This document shows, one piece after another, positions 28,201 through 35,100 of a stretch of 64,000 nt of DNA. The notes under the pieces are model-generated. The model was not told where the DNA came from. It saw only the letters and a program-made list of their open reading frames with translations, and did not search any database. How positions within the stretch are numbered: position 1 is the stretch's first letter; every line of letters begins with the position of its first letter. The stretch is from Yponomeuta sedellus (lineage: Eukaryota; Arthropoda; Insecta; Lepidoptera; Yponomeutidae), in the NCBI GenBank assembly GCA_934045075.1, contig OW203745.1, forward strand, positions 15,496,768 through 15,560,767, written 5' to 3'. The translations under genes and the position numbers were made by a program.

Positions 28201-30194
28201 AAAAATTTGGGAACTGTTAAAAGAAGATAAGTGTGCTACTTTCAGAAAGTTCCGGTGAAAATTATTGGAAAAGAAAAATTATTATCGAAAATAATTAGAA
28301 GAAAATTATCTCATCAATATAGATAGACAGAATATTCTTTATTGCATGTGCACAAGGAATTACATAAGATCTTAAAAAATACAGTACAGTACAAGTGGCG
28401 GCCTTATTGGGTTATTACATTTCTTTCAGACAACCATTGACGGAAAAGAAGAAACACAAAACTGAAAGAACTGAATATAGATAACTTTTATTACGACTCA
28501 ATAGGTGCGGTTTGCCAGCCAAAACACGAATAAACGCGAGCGTGAGTTGTACTGTGACAGCGTTTTGCCAGTTCGAACGGTTAACTTACTCATACTCACT
28601 ACTCAATGCTCGATTAACGCGGTAGTAAAGTTATTCGATTGGATCTGTCAAACTCGCACTAAGCACTCAGGCTTTCTCTCAGAGATAGAGCAAAAGAGAA
28701 TAGGCTTAATTACCAAGCGTGCCCACCGTGGATTGGCAATTTCAAGCATTGAGGCATTTAAGACACTCAGGTTTCCTCACGATGTTTTCCTTCACAATTA
28801 GCGAATAAGCTATATAAACAGTCTATAAATTCGCCAGATGGCGCTGTCTGTATTCTACATCGCAGCTAGATCTTGGTCTCGTCCTGCATCGAAGGAATGT
28901 CGGGTAGATTTCGTTCAAGAAATTGGTGAGACTAAAATGATGGCCTCTTACCTCCTGTCGCATCGTATGAAGAAGTCGTTGCTGAGGTTGTCCAGATCCA
29001 TCTGTCTCTTGGCCTGGTAGCGTTGCCGCTCCATCTCCTCGGAGGCTCGCAGCTTCTTCACGAAGCGGACGTACCGGCCCGTTGAATTGAGCACGCGGGA
29101 CATCTTACACATTCCAAGAAAGATCGTTATTCAAATACGCTTTTATTGAATTGTGCAGGGTTTGTAAAATCAGGACCAAGGGTAGGTTTAGATCACGGAG
29201 CCATATCATTGGCAAACATGTCGTATACGACTCTAAGGCTTATGTAACATTTTACATAGAGGCACATAGATACATTGCTTCTGACCCCACACTAGGATTC
29301 CCTGTGTCGTGGGAACCAGAAACAACGACATCACAAACATAAACATCCAAGACCTCCAAGACCTGGGGTTTTTTTGTCCCCAGCTCGAACCCGGGACCTC
29401 TTGCATGGTAGGGAGATGCGCTACCGCTGCGCCACTGAGGTCGTATAATGTCTTGGTATTCTACGTAAAAAGTCGAGCGACAGCCAAAATCTGTATTGAA
29501 CGCCGAGCTAGATTGAATTCGAATGAGAAAATGAATGCCTCATGACCCTGTCGAGTTATCTTATCTTATTTTTATTCGACAAATTAGAGATTAGACAAAC
29601 TAAGCCTTCGATAATATTTTGCGTCTACGCAGGACCTCTGTCTTGGTACCCAAGCGCTTTAACGGCTAGACCAACGCAATCAGTTATATTTGAATTTAAT
29701 ATTTTTTTTAGGGTTTTAGTCGCATTATTTTGTAGTCTTAGATCATTGTTAATAATTGATTATACTTGAATTTATTTAGATATAGTTTGGGACATCCATA
29801 GATTTTTTTTTATTAAGAGCAAAAAAATAACTATATTTTTGGTTTCGAATTAAAAAGTTACAAATTTCGCCAAACTTGATGAATGATAAGTGTAGGCCTC
29901 CTCCATCCCGTTCCAATCATCTCTGATTAGGGCAGCCCTTGTCCAGGTGTGACTTGCCAGCTGCTGTATGTCGCCGCGCCACGTGAATCTCTCAGATGCC
30001 AGGGCAGTACTCGCTCACTCCAGAGGGCGATAGATAGTACATCTAAAATCATGCTTAAAATGAACCACACTCACGTAATAAGTCTCCGGCACGCCATGGG
30101 GCCCGGGTCCTTCCTTGGGGATCTTCTCCCGTCTCTTTTGAACTGGTTCCACTAGATGCGAGTCTAAATCCGGGGCTGCAGGCTCGGTGGCCAT
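10737..30194 (-). CDS. CFAP53: CFAP53-like (CCDC11) coiled-coil ciliary protein, 12 exons
   Basis: Twelve exons on the minus strand join with matching phases to give 540 aa; vertebrate CFAP53 is about 514 aa. Exons: 30194-30075, 29103-28952, 27574-27494, 23332-23168, 22342-22180, 20226-20046, 18893-18706, 16593-16429, 15582-15502, 14272-14141, 13318-13227, 10839-10737. Almost the whole product is Glu/Lys/Arg/Gln-rich helix. Points recalling CFAP53 are the segment VERRVELCLESYEDD, then LREMLKKEEEENIRK, the regular heptads that follow, and a short C-terminus QVHPFMKQM comparable to the vertebrate NIHPMRK. Known members act inside ciliary doublet microtubules and at centriolar satellites; in an insect the likely site is sperm flagella. 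Introns are full of SINEs and MITEs. Another axonemal coiled-coil protein remains possible. The exon structure is more certain than the name. Confidence 0.78.
10908..10990 (+). pseudogene. Reverse-transcriptase fragment
   Basis: One frame reads DKVFVLQKRCIRVIIGLQQI, the kind of C-terminal segment found just after the catalytic domain of non-LTR reverse transcriptases, then stops. It sits in the last intron of the CFAP53-like gene. A perfect-armed hairpin follows at about 11050-11123. Confidence 0.5.
11280..11440. mobile_element. Repeat 'acagacggcggcc', copy 1
   Basis: The block 'gagtacagacggcggcc ... ccagacaacctttggatgaa' recurs at 13025-13190 and partly at 28320-28445, each ending in T-rich 'aaagtttttttgta'. 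Probably the 3' end of a retroelement. Confidence 0.5.
11810..11990 (+). mobile_element. SINE-B copy (tRNA-headed)
   Basis: Head 'ggcgtagcggtagcgcgtct' is followed by the B box 'gggttcgaatcccgg', then the body 'caggtcttggatgttta'. The head is too altered to be a working tRNA and is embedded in a repeated body. A (TATC) run precedes it. Confidence 0.7.
12405..12782 (-). mobile_element. SINE-A copy (-), with start of a second unit
   Basis: Minus-oriented head at about 12480-12552 ('ccgggattcgaacccgcaac') and body to 'tgtacccacatgatt', then a second 'ttaatgcactaacccgtgc' start. This shows the tandem junction typical of the family here. Confidence 0.65.
12822..13018 (+). mobile_element. SINE-B copy
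   Basis: Same head and body as 11810-11990 ('gacgacctctgtggcgtagc', 'gtcgttgtttctggtt', 'cacgacacagggtat'). Confidence 0.7.
13025..13190. mobile_element. Repeat 'acagacggcggcc', copy 2
   Basis: Near-identical to 11280-11440. It lies directly downstream of exon 11 in the last intron of the CFAP53-like gene. Confidence 0.5.
13227..13318 (-). CDS. CFAP53: CFAP53-like exon 11
   Basis: Acceptor CATTGCAG; encodes ERALAEEADQVRKYKQATEE and on to KGMMN, ending two bases into an Arg codon. The donor is GTGACG, weaker than the others. Read-through would stop at once (MMNR then TGA), so this exon could also end the protein. Confidence 0.75.
13572..14085 (+). mobile_element. 5S-SINE interrupted by a MITE
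   Basis: 5S-like head at 13572-13665 ('aggatgggtgaccgtcccgt'), an internally deleted body, then the SINE resumes at 14047 with 'tgtgccccagcaacggggtc'. The gap is the TIR element 13743-14046. Confidence 0.65.
13743..14046. mobile_element. TIR element inserted in the 5S-SINE
   Basis: Ends GAGTGCTTAGTGCGAGT and its complement ACTCGCACTAAGCACTC form about 17-bp terminal inverted repeats; the flanks share CTG. Related copies: 28495-28672 (inverted, partial) and 46655-46940. No coding capacity. Confidence 0.7.
14141..14272 (-). CDS. CFAP53: CFAP53-like exon 10
   Basis: Acceptor TCTGTCAG, donor GTAATAAG, phase 0 at both ends. Encodes DEYNQKLQRQLDELVLNKQR and a Gln-rich helix ending IEYNTLLK. Confidence 0.8.
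14290..15010. other. Intron sequence, no gene
   Basis: Mostly AT-rich. At 14790-14930, 'ttacacgtgcggaaccgtca' and an inverted 'cgcacttgtaatg' bracket GC-richer DNA, probably a small foldback element. Confidence 0.4.
15012..15150 (-). mobile_element. RTE-tail SINE/3' fragment (-)
   Basis: Inverted copy with (GTC)n at the left end, 'tccactgctggacatagccc' and 'acgctgggcatgcgggttgg'. On the minus strand one frame reads TTWRSLEEGYVQQWTSIA. Confidence 0.65.
15199..15520 (-). repeat. 37-bp minisatellite copying a CFAP53-like 5' splice site
   Basis: Eight extra copies of a 37-bp unit follow exon 9. On the minus strand each unit contains AGATGCTCGAGCAG|GTCAGTG, the last five codons of exon 9 plus its donor, then 'cataaagcttggtaac'. 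Seven of the extra copies keep a GT donor. Use of any later donor reads V-S-A-stop, so only the first is productive. Confidence 0.9.
15502..15582 (-). CDS. CFAP53: CFAP53-like exon 9
   Basis: Acceptor CCGATAG, donor CAG|GTCAGTG. It encodes 27 residues, ECRETMIQQIQDRKHRREEL then RKQMLEQ, phase 0 at both ends. Its 3' end is the source, or the retained copy, of the adjacent minisatellite. Confidence 0.8.
15590..16200. other. Intron sequence, no gene
   Basis: An imperfect inverted repeat lies at about 15790-16010: 'atgctgcggccacactt' opposite 'agtgtggccgtacc', with matching 'aattcgtgttcgct' sub-blocks. This looks like a small TIR element. Nothing else recognised. Confidence 0.4.
16205..16296. 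repeat. (TA)n microsatellite
   Basis: About 45 uninterrupted TA units, some 130 bases downstream of the exon 8 donor. Confidence 0.97.
16429..16593 (-). CDS. CFAP53: CFAP53-like exon 8
   Basis: Encodes RELVQCNRKLAELRREVASL and on to RNKVDRNNR; donor GTGAGT, phase 0 at both ends. The acceptor is GGCCGGCAG. Upstream of it, in place of a normal pyrimidine tract, are (TTA)n repeats from a SINE that begins about 36 bases away. Confidence 0.78.
16606..16865 (+). mobile_element. SINE-C copy next to a splice acceptor
   Basis: (TAA)n at 16606-16627, then the tRNA-like head 'ggcctcggtggcgcagcggt', 'gactgtaagaccgaagg' and 'gggttcgatccccgg', then the body 'gtctcgggtcttggatgtcc'. It is half of an inverted pair with 16870-17205. 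Confidence 0.7.
16870..17205 (-). mobile_element. SINE-C copy (-), inverted partner
   Basis: Reverse orientation: the body starts 'attcatggacatattacaca' and the head lies at about 17125-17202 ('gggatcgaacccgagacctt'). Between body and head is a 16960-17040 block shared with 55545-55615. Confidence 0.65.
17228..17390. mobile_element. Repeat family D copy
   Basis: 'cacgcgtgcccaccgcggat', 'ttcaagcgctgaggtatttg' and 'cacctcagacgttcaggttt'. Confidence 0.55.
17400..18236. other. Intron sequence, no gene
   Basis: Contains a short (TA) run at 17640 and an open frame at 17947-18168 with no family likeness. 'cgtatacgtctgtgtgcgaa' at 17503 recurs at 47022, so part of this is an old repeat. Confidence 0.4.
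18238..18566 (+). mobile_element. 5S-SINE
   Basis: Head 'ttaagcaacagtaggcgcgg' and 'aggatgggagaccgtcccg', full body and end 'cagcagtggggacacac'. Confidence 0.7.
18583..18656 (-). mobile_element. RTE-tail fragment (-)
   Basis: 'gtccactgctggacatagcc' and 'ctaaagagcgccacgttgtg'; the minus frame reads TTWRSLGEGYVQQWTSIA. Confidence 0.6.
18706..18893 (-). CDS. CFAP53: CFAP53-like exon 7
   Basis: Acceptor ACCCCCAG before 18893; two bases complete an Ala codon. Encodes QKQVASNRMAAAEASRQVLS and on to ADIELRKIKE; donor GTAACA. More GC-rich than the flanking intron. Confidence 0.82.
18960..19055 (+). mobile_element. 5S-SINE 3' fragment
   Basis: 'accaacccagacttggcccc' to 'ccccagcaatgaggacatac'; head missing. 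Confidence 0.55.
19252..19580 (-). mobile_element. Repeat family G copy (-)
   Basis: 'cttgccacgatcctgacaga', 'cataagtcgttgcatgcacg', 'ccgggtactttttatcttcc'. Confidence 0.55.
19625..19960 (+). mobile_element. SINE-A copy, near full length
   Basis: 'agcacgggttagtgcatt' start, 'gtgggtacagcgatatcatt', then the head 'cgcccattagctcagttgg', 'gcgggttcgaatcccggc' and 'cctctaaataggtttt' end. Anticodon loop ACGGATA lacks U33. Confidence 0.7.
20046..20226 (-). CDS. CFAP53: CFAP53-like exon 6
   Basis: Acceptor ATTCCCCAG, donor GAAG|GTGGGT. Encodes EARMEYDAIERKRRDLECQA, then a Lys/Glu/Arg helix to ENRKDQE, ending one base into a Gly/Ala codon. Confidence 0.83.
20303..20428 (-). mobile_element. RTE 3'-end fragment (-), interrupted
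   Basis: 'gtccactgctggacacagcc', 'ttcagcttgcctcatccagc', 'cgcatatcgtcatcccacct'; resumes at 20968 beyond the inserted element. The minus frame recalls the end of an RTE endonuclease-RT. Confidence 0.55.
20429..20967. mobile_element. TIR element with 5-bp target duplication CCTGG
   Basis: Left end AGATCTATTTTTGAATCACT matches the inverted right end (one mismatch in about 22). CCTGG flanks both sides (20424-20428, 20968-20972). A second inverted pair, 'ccgtatttttgaatcg' at 20518 and 'cgagtgattcaaaaatacgg' at 20875, lies inside. No transposase. Confidence 0.75.
20985..21165. mobile_element. Repeat family E copy
   Basis: 'aaacgggtctgatcgcgatt', 'cccgacgtttcggcatcgtt', ending with inverted 'ataatcgcgattagaccc'. 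Confidence 0.55.
21185..21290. mobile_element. Repeat family D fragment
   Basis: 'cctctgcaggtcacaggcct', 'aagcgctgaggtatttaaac'. Confidence 0.45.
21493..21592 (+). mobile_element. 5S-SINE 3' fragment
   Basis: 'cggacttggcccccgtggta' to 'cagcagtggggacatacagg'; head absent. Confidence 0.6.
21600..22115. other. Intron sequence, no gene
   Basis: A frame at 21650-21820 contains 'cgcgcccgcttcttgtgcat' and 'tgtatcagttgg', which weakly resembles exon 5 at 22200-22280. It may be an eroded partial duplication of that exon. Confidence 0.35.
22180..22342 (-). CDS. CFAP53: CFAP53-like exon 5
   Basis: Acceptor TAATCCAG; one base completes the codon begun in exon 4. Encodes TKCTDVIPKLYELRAKEAQE and on to MWHELSMKECEAL; donor GTAACT, phase 0. 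Confidence 0.83.
22455..22512 (-). mobile_element. SINE-A fragment (-)
   Basis: 'aacctattcagaggctaaaa' and 'cacccatgccgggactcgaa' only. Confidence 0.5.
22970..23165 (+). mobile_element. RTE-tail SINE/3' fragment (+)
   Basis: 'ggtgggcagcagcgctccct', 'atgcccagcgtggggattat', 'gtccagcagtggactagtat', (GAC)n tail. The plus frame reads TTWRSIGERYVQQWTSIA. It abuts exon 4: its tail ends about 3 bases before the donor region. Confidence 0.65.
23168..23332 (-). CDS. CFAP53: CFAP53-like exon 4
   Basis: Acceptor TCCTTGTAG; one base completes an Arg codon. Encodes LREMLKKEEEENIRKFVMQA, QAGAEMIWQDKKDRLAYLLA and on to KFKATP; donor CT|GTAAGT. This is the segment most like CFAP53. Confidence 0.85.
23415..23645 (+). 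mobile_element. Repeat family H copy, long
   Basis: 'ggcaatcatggactcttata', 'gatggtcagagtgg', 'cctgaaggcagcggccttca', 'cattcagcaaacagaatgca', with a (GAATT) tail. Confidence 0.55.
23650..23815. mobile_element. Repeat family D copy
   Basis: 'acgtcccacagtagggcaca', 'aatcaccacgcgtgcccacc', 'gatttcaagcgcagaggtag'. Confidence 0.5.
23820..23990. mobile_element. Repeat family E copy
   Basis: 'aatgattcgcgatactcata', 'ttaggtaaaacgtaattgcc', 'cccgacgtttcggcagcg', then an inverted 'ggcaactgtaacgctgc'. Confidence 0.5.
24000..24610. other. Intron sequence, no gene
   Basis: AT-rich, with a C10 run at 24207-24216. No coding or repeat family recognised. Confidence 0.4.
24613..25137 (+). mobile_element. 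Lepidopteran 'ggccaagtgcgagtcagact' repeat
   Basis: Begins 'ccggccaagtgcgagtcaga', runs through 'gagggttccgtac' and (GACG)n-like 'gacagacggacggacggaca', and ends 'gaggtacggaaccctaaaa'. The first GGTTCCGTAC is inverted at the end. I recall this block as widespread in Lepidoptera. Confidence 0.6.
25292..26660 (+). pseudogene. Broken non-LTR reverse transcriptase
   Basis: RT motifs appear in order but in shifting frames: YRPISLATIIAKIF (25296), HDAQFGFRQGLSTENAIL (25382), ACFLDLSKAFD, GVRQGGLTSPTLFNLYVNEL, then a one-base shift just before ADDMVLLSPS (25797), SQHGLKYNTTKSEFMIFKA, an unrelated stretch to about 26170, and SSFKYLGHIVTEDL through MLLGLPRACSASGMFADAQ to 26659. At least three frame breaks and an internal insertion make it dead. 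Clade not assigned; it differs from the CR1-like element at 36.8 kb. It lies in a CFAP53-like intron on the opposite strand. Confidence 0.8.
26765..27060. mobile_element. Head-to-head inverted pair of SINE-A copies
   Basis: A minus copy (26765-26921) and a plus copy (26930-27058) meet at 'gggcgactcacgcaaagag', giving a palindrome of roughly 130-bp arms. Confidence 0.7.
27062..27490. other. Intron sequence, no gene
   Basis: 'aaactttgctgtcgcttaac' and (CTTAT)n at 27360-27382. Nothing coding. Confidence 0.35.
27494..27574 (-). CDS. CFAP53: CFAP53-like exon 3
   Basis: Acceptor CCCCTTTCAG; one base completes Arg. Encodes SLINKVERRVELCLESYEDD then LKAKKG; donor AG|GTTAGT. It resembles the IEERRNKLREL region of vertebrate CFAP53 with exon 4. 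Confidence 0.8.
27619..28127. mobile_element. Tc1/mariner-type MITE carrying a nested 5S-SINE
   Basis: Ends CAGTCTGTTAGCTTTTAGAA and its complement form TIRs of about 32 bp, flanked by TA on both sides (27617-27618, 28128-28129). This is the target and CAGT terminus expected for Tc1/mariner. No transposase; the centre is a truncated 5S-SINE. Confidence 0.78.
27706..27984 (+). mobile_element. 5S-SINE, 5' truncated, nested in the MITE
   Basis: Starts inside the 5S-like box ('ggtgagcgtcccgtgactac') and runs to 'cagcagtggggacatacaag'. Confidence 0.7.
28320..28445. mobile_element. Repeat 'acagacggcggcc', copy 3 (partial)
   Basis: 'gaatattctttattgcatgt', 'agtggcggccttattgggtt', 'ctttcagacaacc'. 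Confidence 0.4.
28495..28672 (-). mobile_element. TIR element related to 13743-14046, partial
   Basis: Inverted copy: 'gccagttcgaacggttaact', 'attcgattggatctgtcaaa', ending 'ctcgcactaagcactc'. Confidence 0.55.
28952..29103 (-). CDS. CFAP53: CFAP53-like exon 2
   Basis: Encodes MSRVLNSTGRYVRFVKKLRA and on to NDFFIRCDR; donor AG|GTAAGA. The acceptor used is GTGTAAG just before the ATG, which joins exon 1 in phase. Translation could instead start at this ATG (29103). Confidence 0.75.
29275..29444 (-). mobile_element. SINE-B copy (-)
   Basis: 'cttctgaccccacactagga', 'gggaaccagaaacaacgaca' and the inverted head 'gcgctaccgctgcgccactg'. Confidence 0.65.
29450..30074. other. First intron, no further gene
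   Basis: At 29625-29690, 'gtcttggtacccaagcgctt' looks like a decayed tRNA-derived fragment; the rest is AT-rich. Confidence 0.35.
30075..30194 (-). CDS. CFAP53: CFAP53-like exon 1
   Basis: ATG at 30194 in a good context (CAACCATGG). Encodes 40 residues starting MATEPAAPDLDSHLVEPVQK, Pro/Glu-rich, ending YY before GTGAGT, phase 0. No TATA box seen upstream. Confidence 0.72.
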
Positions 30195-31865
30195 GGTTGC
30201 TCGAAACACGACTTTGTGCACGTAGACTTTAAACACAATTTCGCGAATTCACTATGTTGTTCGGAGACAAGTCACGTGAAATCAAAAGGTCAATTTTGAA
30301 GGTCAAAAGCCAGGTGAATTTTGGCCAACAAATTGTTGAAAATTGCTTTTACAGATGATCAGATCAACTAATTGTTGAGGTTTAACGGCACAACAAATTG
30401 TTGAAAATCGTTTAAATGCTGATAATGATGTGATCTGTGGATGTGATAATAATTGGACATTGAAGTGACATTGACATGACATGGCATTATAATATAACAT
30501 TGACAGAACGTTTTCGACAGGTTTGACGATTAAGGAAAAAGTTTATTGATTTTTTTGACTGCCTGCTTTGACTGTTCAAAAAAATCAATAATCTTTTTCT
30601 GGGACGTTTTCAAATCTTCAAAAGCTTCATCAAAAATATTTTAATTATAATACTCTGTGCCAGTTGCCATCTGTATTATCTAATCTGTATGCACGGATGA
30701 CATCCGTGTCTGTATGTACCTCAAGAATTTTATTTGAGATATATAGGTACGTCAAATATTAATCTGAGGTATCTGCATTCTATTGACGATCCATATTAGA
30801 GACTATAGTAGAGTGAGAAGTGAAAACATTAAAATCTGATTCAACTTTTAATCATAATTTGTCTTTTGCAATCAACCTTAGAGACTACACAATATGAGAT
30901 CAAAGCTATGGATACACCAAAATGTTGTGTACCACTCTGGTGCTAAGAAACGATTTTTGATGGCTTAAAACCACTCTGATATACTGGTAGTACCCATCCA
31001 ATATTACTACTAATACAAGTAGACATTTCTTAGTAATGCAGTATAAGTAACTTCGTGTTATACACAGTATCACATAATCAACTTATTACTGGTCAAAATA
31101 CTCTTATATAAAAAATAAAAAAAAAACAAAACAGTAAACTCTTCAAACAAAAAATATCAGTAGACAGATTAATTTTTACATAATACTATGTAAGTAGGAA
31201 AGTTCTAAAATCTTTTCAAAATGGCGCTCGAATTTCAGGTTCAACGCAAAAATGTCTTCTTATTATAGCGATTTCAAGATTGTTCCAATCTTTGATAAAA
31301 ATATAAGAAAAACAAAATTAGAAGATCCTAGGACGGAAAATCATGAGATCAACAAATATAAATCAACAGAAGTAAAACGAACTTCAGCACAGTCTAAATA
31401 GAGTTCAAAACTCTTCAAAAACTTATTCTTATAGGAACTTTCAGTTTCTTACTTACTCAGTCATTACCTTACTGGTAAGTTTTTATAGATAAAAAAACAA
31501 GCTTATAAAATTAGACCAAAACTAGACTTGTGGTAACATTTTACAGTCTCCATGCAATAATTCTGTTGGTATTAAGTACTAACCCCAATGTTTCTCGTAC
31601 GAGAACAGCGACTTGATTATGCAACTTTTAACGTACAGATATGTGTGCAAAAACGAAATATCTATGGCACTATTTAGTCCAGTAAAGAGTCTCAATATCA
31701 CTGTCAAGTCTCAGTTATCCGCTGAATTGCTGTTTCTACTATGTGTGATACATATTACGCCACATATCTATACCTAAGTAAACATTTCGCTTTTTCCGCT
31801 TCCACACACAGATGTTTACGTTTATAGTTACATAATCAAGACGTTGATCGTTGATATCAGTCCCG
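30195..31865. other. Spacer between the two long minus-strand genes
   Basis: No exon recognised. It should hold the CFAP53-like promoter and the 3' UTR of the next gene. At 30541-30592, 'ttattgatttttttgact' faces 'caaaaaaatcaataa' as a hairpin. 'acaaattgttgaaaa' occurs twice (30329, 30392). Confidence 0.45.
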
Positions 31866-31871
31866 TTTATT
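31866..31871 (-). promoter_or_regulatory. Polyadenylation signal
   Basis: AATAAA on the minus strand, about 75 bases after the stop of the SINA-like gene. Confidence 0.5.
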
Positions 31872-31944
31872 ACGTGAATAAACCATAAAATATATACCTT
31901 AAAATTATGAGAATACAAATTAAAATACAATAATACCGGCAGAT

Positions 31945-32154
31945 TCACAATCTAACATGGAAGCTAACGTACACGTGGTCCATCGGCTGGCTGGTATCCA
32001 GGTCAAGCCTGCTCAGTTTGACGCGCAGGCCCTGGGGGGGGTCATCGGGGGTCAGGGGGGGGACCAGGCCGGTCCAGGAGTGGGGCTCGCCCGTAGCCTT
32101 GTTGTAGACGGTGAGGGTCGCCACTTCGAACCGGTCCTCGTCTTGGGTGAGACT
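31945..32154 (-). CDS. SINA-like gene exon 9 (last)
   Basis: Acceptor TTTCCCCAG. Encodes SLTQDEDRFEVATLTVYNKA, a Pro-rich loop, then LRVKLSRLDLDT and MDHVYVSFHVRL, stop TGA. Alternating hydrophobic strands suit a TRAF/SINA-type sandwich. Confidence 0.78.
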   Translation of the reverse strand, partial: SLTQDEDRFEVATLTVYNKATGEPHSWTGLVPPLTPDDPPQGLRVKLSRLDLDTSQPMDHVYVSFHVRL

Positions 32155-35100
32155 CTGGGGAAACAAGCAAGGGTTTACCTTCGAGGTTTGAAAAATATAT
32201 TAGACACACTGTGCAGAAAAGCTTACTATAACATCAAGGGTTATTTAGAAGACAAAGATGTCAGATGTCTGTTAAACAGATTAAAGTAGATTAATAGCCA
32301 AGGGCTGTAAGGCATCAATTGCAAACCGAGATATTTAAAGTTTACAAAGTAAAAACTTTCTATTCCCGTCTTTTTTCATTAAAAAGAATCAAGGAAAGAA
32401 CTTTATGCCACACTTGGCCAGAAAGCGGCTTTTCCGTACGCGCAGCGTAAATTGGGCTCTAAAGCCCAATTTAGAGGTAATAAGAACCTACTTACCAAAC
32501 AGAGATATGTAATAGTAGATTGTTAACCAAGGGCTGTATGACATCAAATGCATATGAGGTTTTTGGCGCCCGAGCGCAGCGAGGGCGCTAATTAGCCCGA
32601 GTGTGCAATTGATGCTTACACCCGATGTAAACACTCTGCTTTATAATATATCGATTGTGAGGTAAGTAAAAAAACAAGAAAGCAGGTTGACTTTTTTTTT
32701 GACTTGACATTTTTCAAAACTTTTGAGAAAGAACTCCAAAACACGAAAAAAATATACTTTCGCGCCTAGCTAGTCGACTGACTTTTTTACTCTTCACGAT
32801 TTTATGGCACGCAAGCGCGCCAAATCGTGCTGGCCAGTTTGATTTTTAAATCGATTTCAATTAACATACGATGTCACTGCGAAACAAATAGTTCGATATT
32901 TAAAATAAAATCTTCATAAATTCTAATATAAATAAAATTGTCTCGATTCCGATTCGAGTAAATAATCGATGCCGAGAAAAAAATATTAACTTTTAAAAAA
33001 TATTCTTATTGCAGTGTACGGGAGAAGTACGCACATCATTAATTTGTCACCTCAACATTGACACCAATACATTTTCACACTTACAATGTATCACTAAGAT
33101 CACCTCAGTACTTATTCGACAAGCTATCAATGCGCGTGTACTCATCCATCCATAATTAGATCGAGTTGTATTTTAATTCATAAGTTTACTACAGTAAACT
33201 TTGTCATTTTTATCTTACAAATTCGTATAATTTATTTCTACGGCCTATAACCGTACATGCAGTAGGAGCATGACAGTTCTTTTTTTTTAATTCCAGAACC
33301 TATGCTGTAATGTTAACATTACATTAGCGGCCGCGCGGCGGTCACTGACCTGCGGCCGCGCGCAGTAGCGGCCGCGCGGCGGTCACTGACCTGCAGCCGC
33401 GCGGCGGTCACTGACCTGCGGCCGCGCGCAGTAGCGGCCGCGCGGCGGTCACTGACCTGCAGCCGCGCGCAGAGCCAGTCCCCGCGGCAGGCGGCGCGCA
33501 GTAGCAGCAGCGCGCCGCCTGCCCGCAGCAGCCGCGCGGCACCACGCGCTAGCGCCAGCGCCGGCAGCGGTAGCGCCACGCGGCACGCGCCGCCCCACAC
33601 CTCGCTCGTCTCGCCCGCGTGCTCCTACGAGGGAACGAGCGATGTATTGAGGCATCGTTATGGAAACTTATGATGTAAATGCTGCCGTTATGGGGACGTG
33701 CTATGTGTTAAAGCTGCTGTTCTGGGGACTTGCGACGCATAAAAGCTACTGTTATGGGGACGTGCGATGTGTTAAAGCTGCTGTTATGGGGGCGTGCGAT
33801 GTGTTAAAGCTGCTGTTATGGGGGCGCGCGATGTGTTAAAGCTGCTGTTCTGGGGACTTGCGACGCATAAAAGCTACTGTTATGGGGACGTGCGATGTGT
33901 TAAAGCTGCTGTTATGGGGGCGTGCTATGTGTTAAACTGCTGTTATGGGGACGTGCAATGTAATAAGGCTGCGGTTATGAGGGCATGCAATACATTAAGG
34001 CTGCTGTTCGGGAGACATGCAATAGATTAAGGCTACTGTTATGGGAACGTGCAAAGCATTAAGGCTGCTGTTACGGGGACGGGCAATAGATTAAGGTTGC
34101 TGTTATGAAAATGTGCGATGCATTAAGGCACTATTATAGGGACGTGCGCTATAAGACTGCCGTTATGTGGAATATGCAGTCTCGCTTGCAGGCATGTAAA
34201 ATAGAAATTTAAAGTACGAAAATGGCTGGATGTGTAATTCAACATAATTTAAATAACATAATTACAATGTTAAGCAAACGTTATATTTCTGTTTCGCCTC
34301 GTTACCTGTCGAATGTGATTCTCCATCAAAGCCCTGGGTCCAACCCAGGAACACAGCACGCACTGAGACGTCACGTCCATCTCAATCCGCTCCATGTAAT
34401 CCTACCAATATAAATAAAAGTACTATACATATTATAACAACTTACTGATTAGCGCTAGTGGCATTTTTTCCGAGCGCTTCCGTACTTAGCACGGCACGTT
34501 AAGCTATCGGTGCCGGCGGTCATGTAATGGCAGTCGTTAAGCCATATCACAGGCCATATGGGCGACTTAATAACTTCTGACAGTAGGGCCCGCCACTGTC
34601 TTACAATCCTCCACCAACCCGGACTTGGGCCCCGTGATGGAGTAGCACTTGGTTAAGCAACAACAGGCGCGGTCAGGCACAGGATGGGTGAAATGGGTGA
34701 GCGTCCCGTGACTACCGCTCGTGGCATTTTTCCGAGCGCTTCCGTGCTTCGCAAGGCACGTTAAGGCGTTGGTGCCGGCTGTCTTGTAATGGCAGTCGCT
34801 AAGCCATGTCAGAGGCCTTATGGGCGACTTGGTAACTTCTGACAGTAAGGCCCGCCACTGTGTTACATTCCTCCACCAACCTGGACTTGGCCCCCTGGTG
34901 GAGTATGACCTAACCTTCTTGCGATGTAGGAAAAGACCCGTGCCCCAGCAGTGGCAGCATACATTGAACATATTGAACAATTTCATTCCCGCTTTCTTTC
35001 GACTCATGTTAGACCGCTAATGATAAATAAATGCTATTTATAAATCAATGAATCCAATTGCTGTTTATGTCAAGAGCTCTTTCCCCAGAAAGCTACATAC

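Noticed and set aside
34222..34413. Plus-strand frame MAGCVIQHNLNN...
   Set aside because: Antisense to exon 7 of the SINA-like gene, which has phase-matched splice sites; no family likeness on the plus strand.
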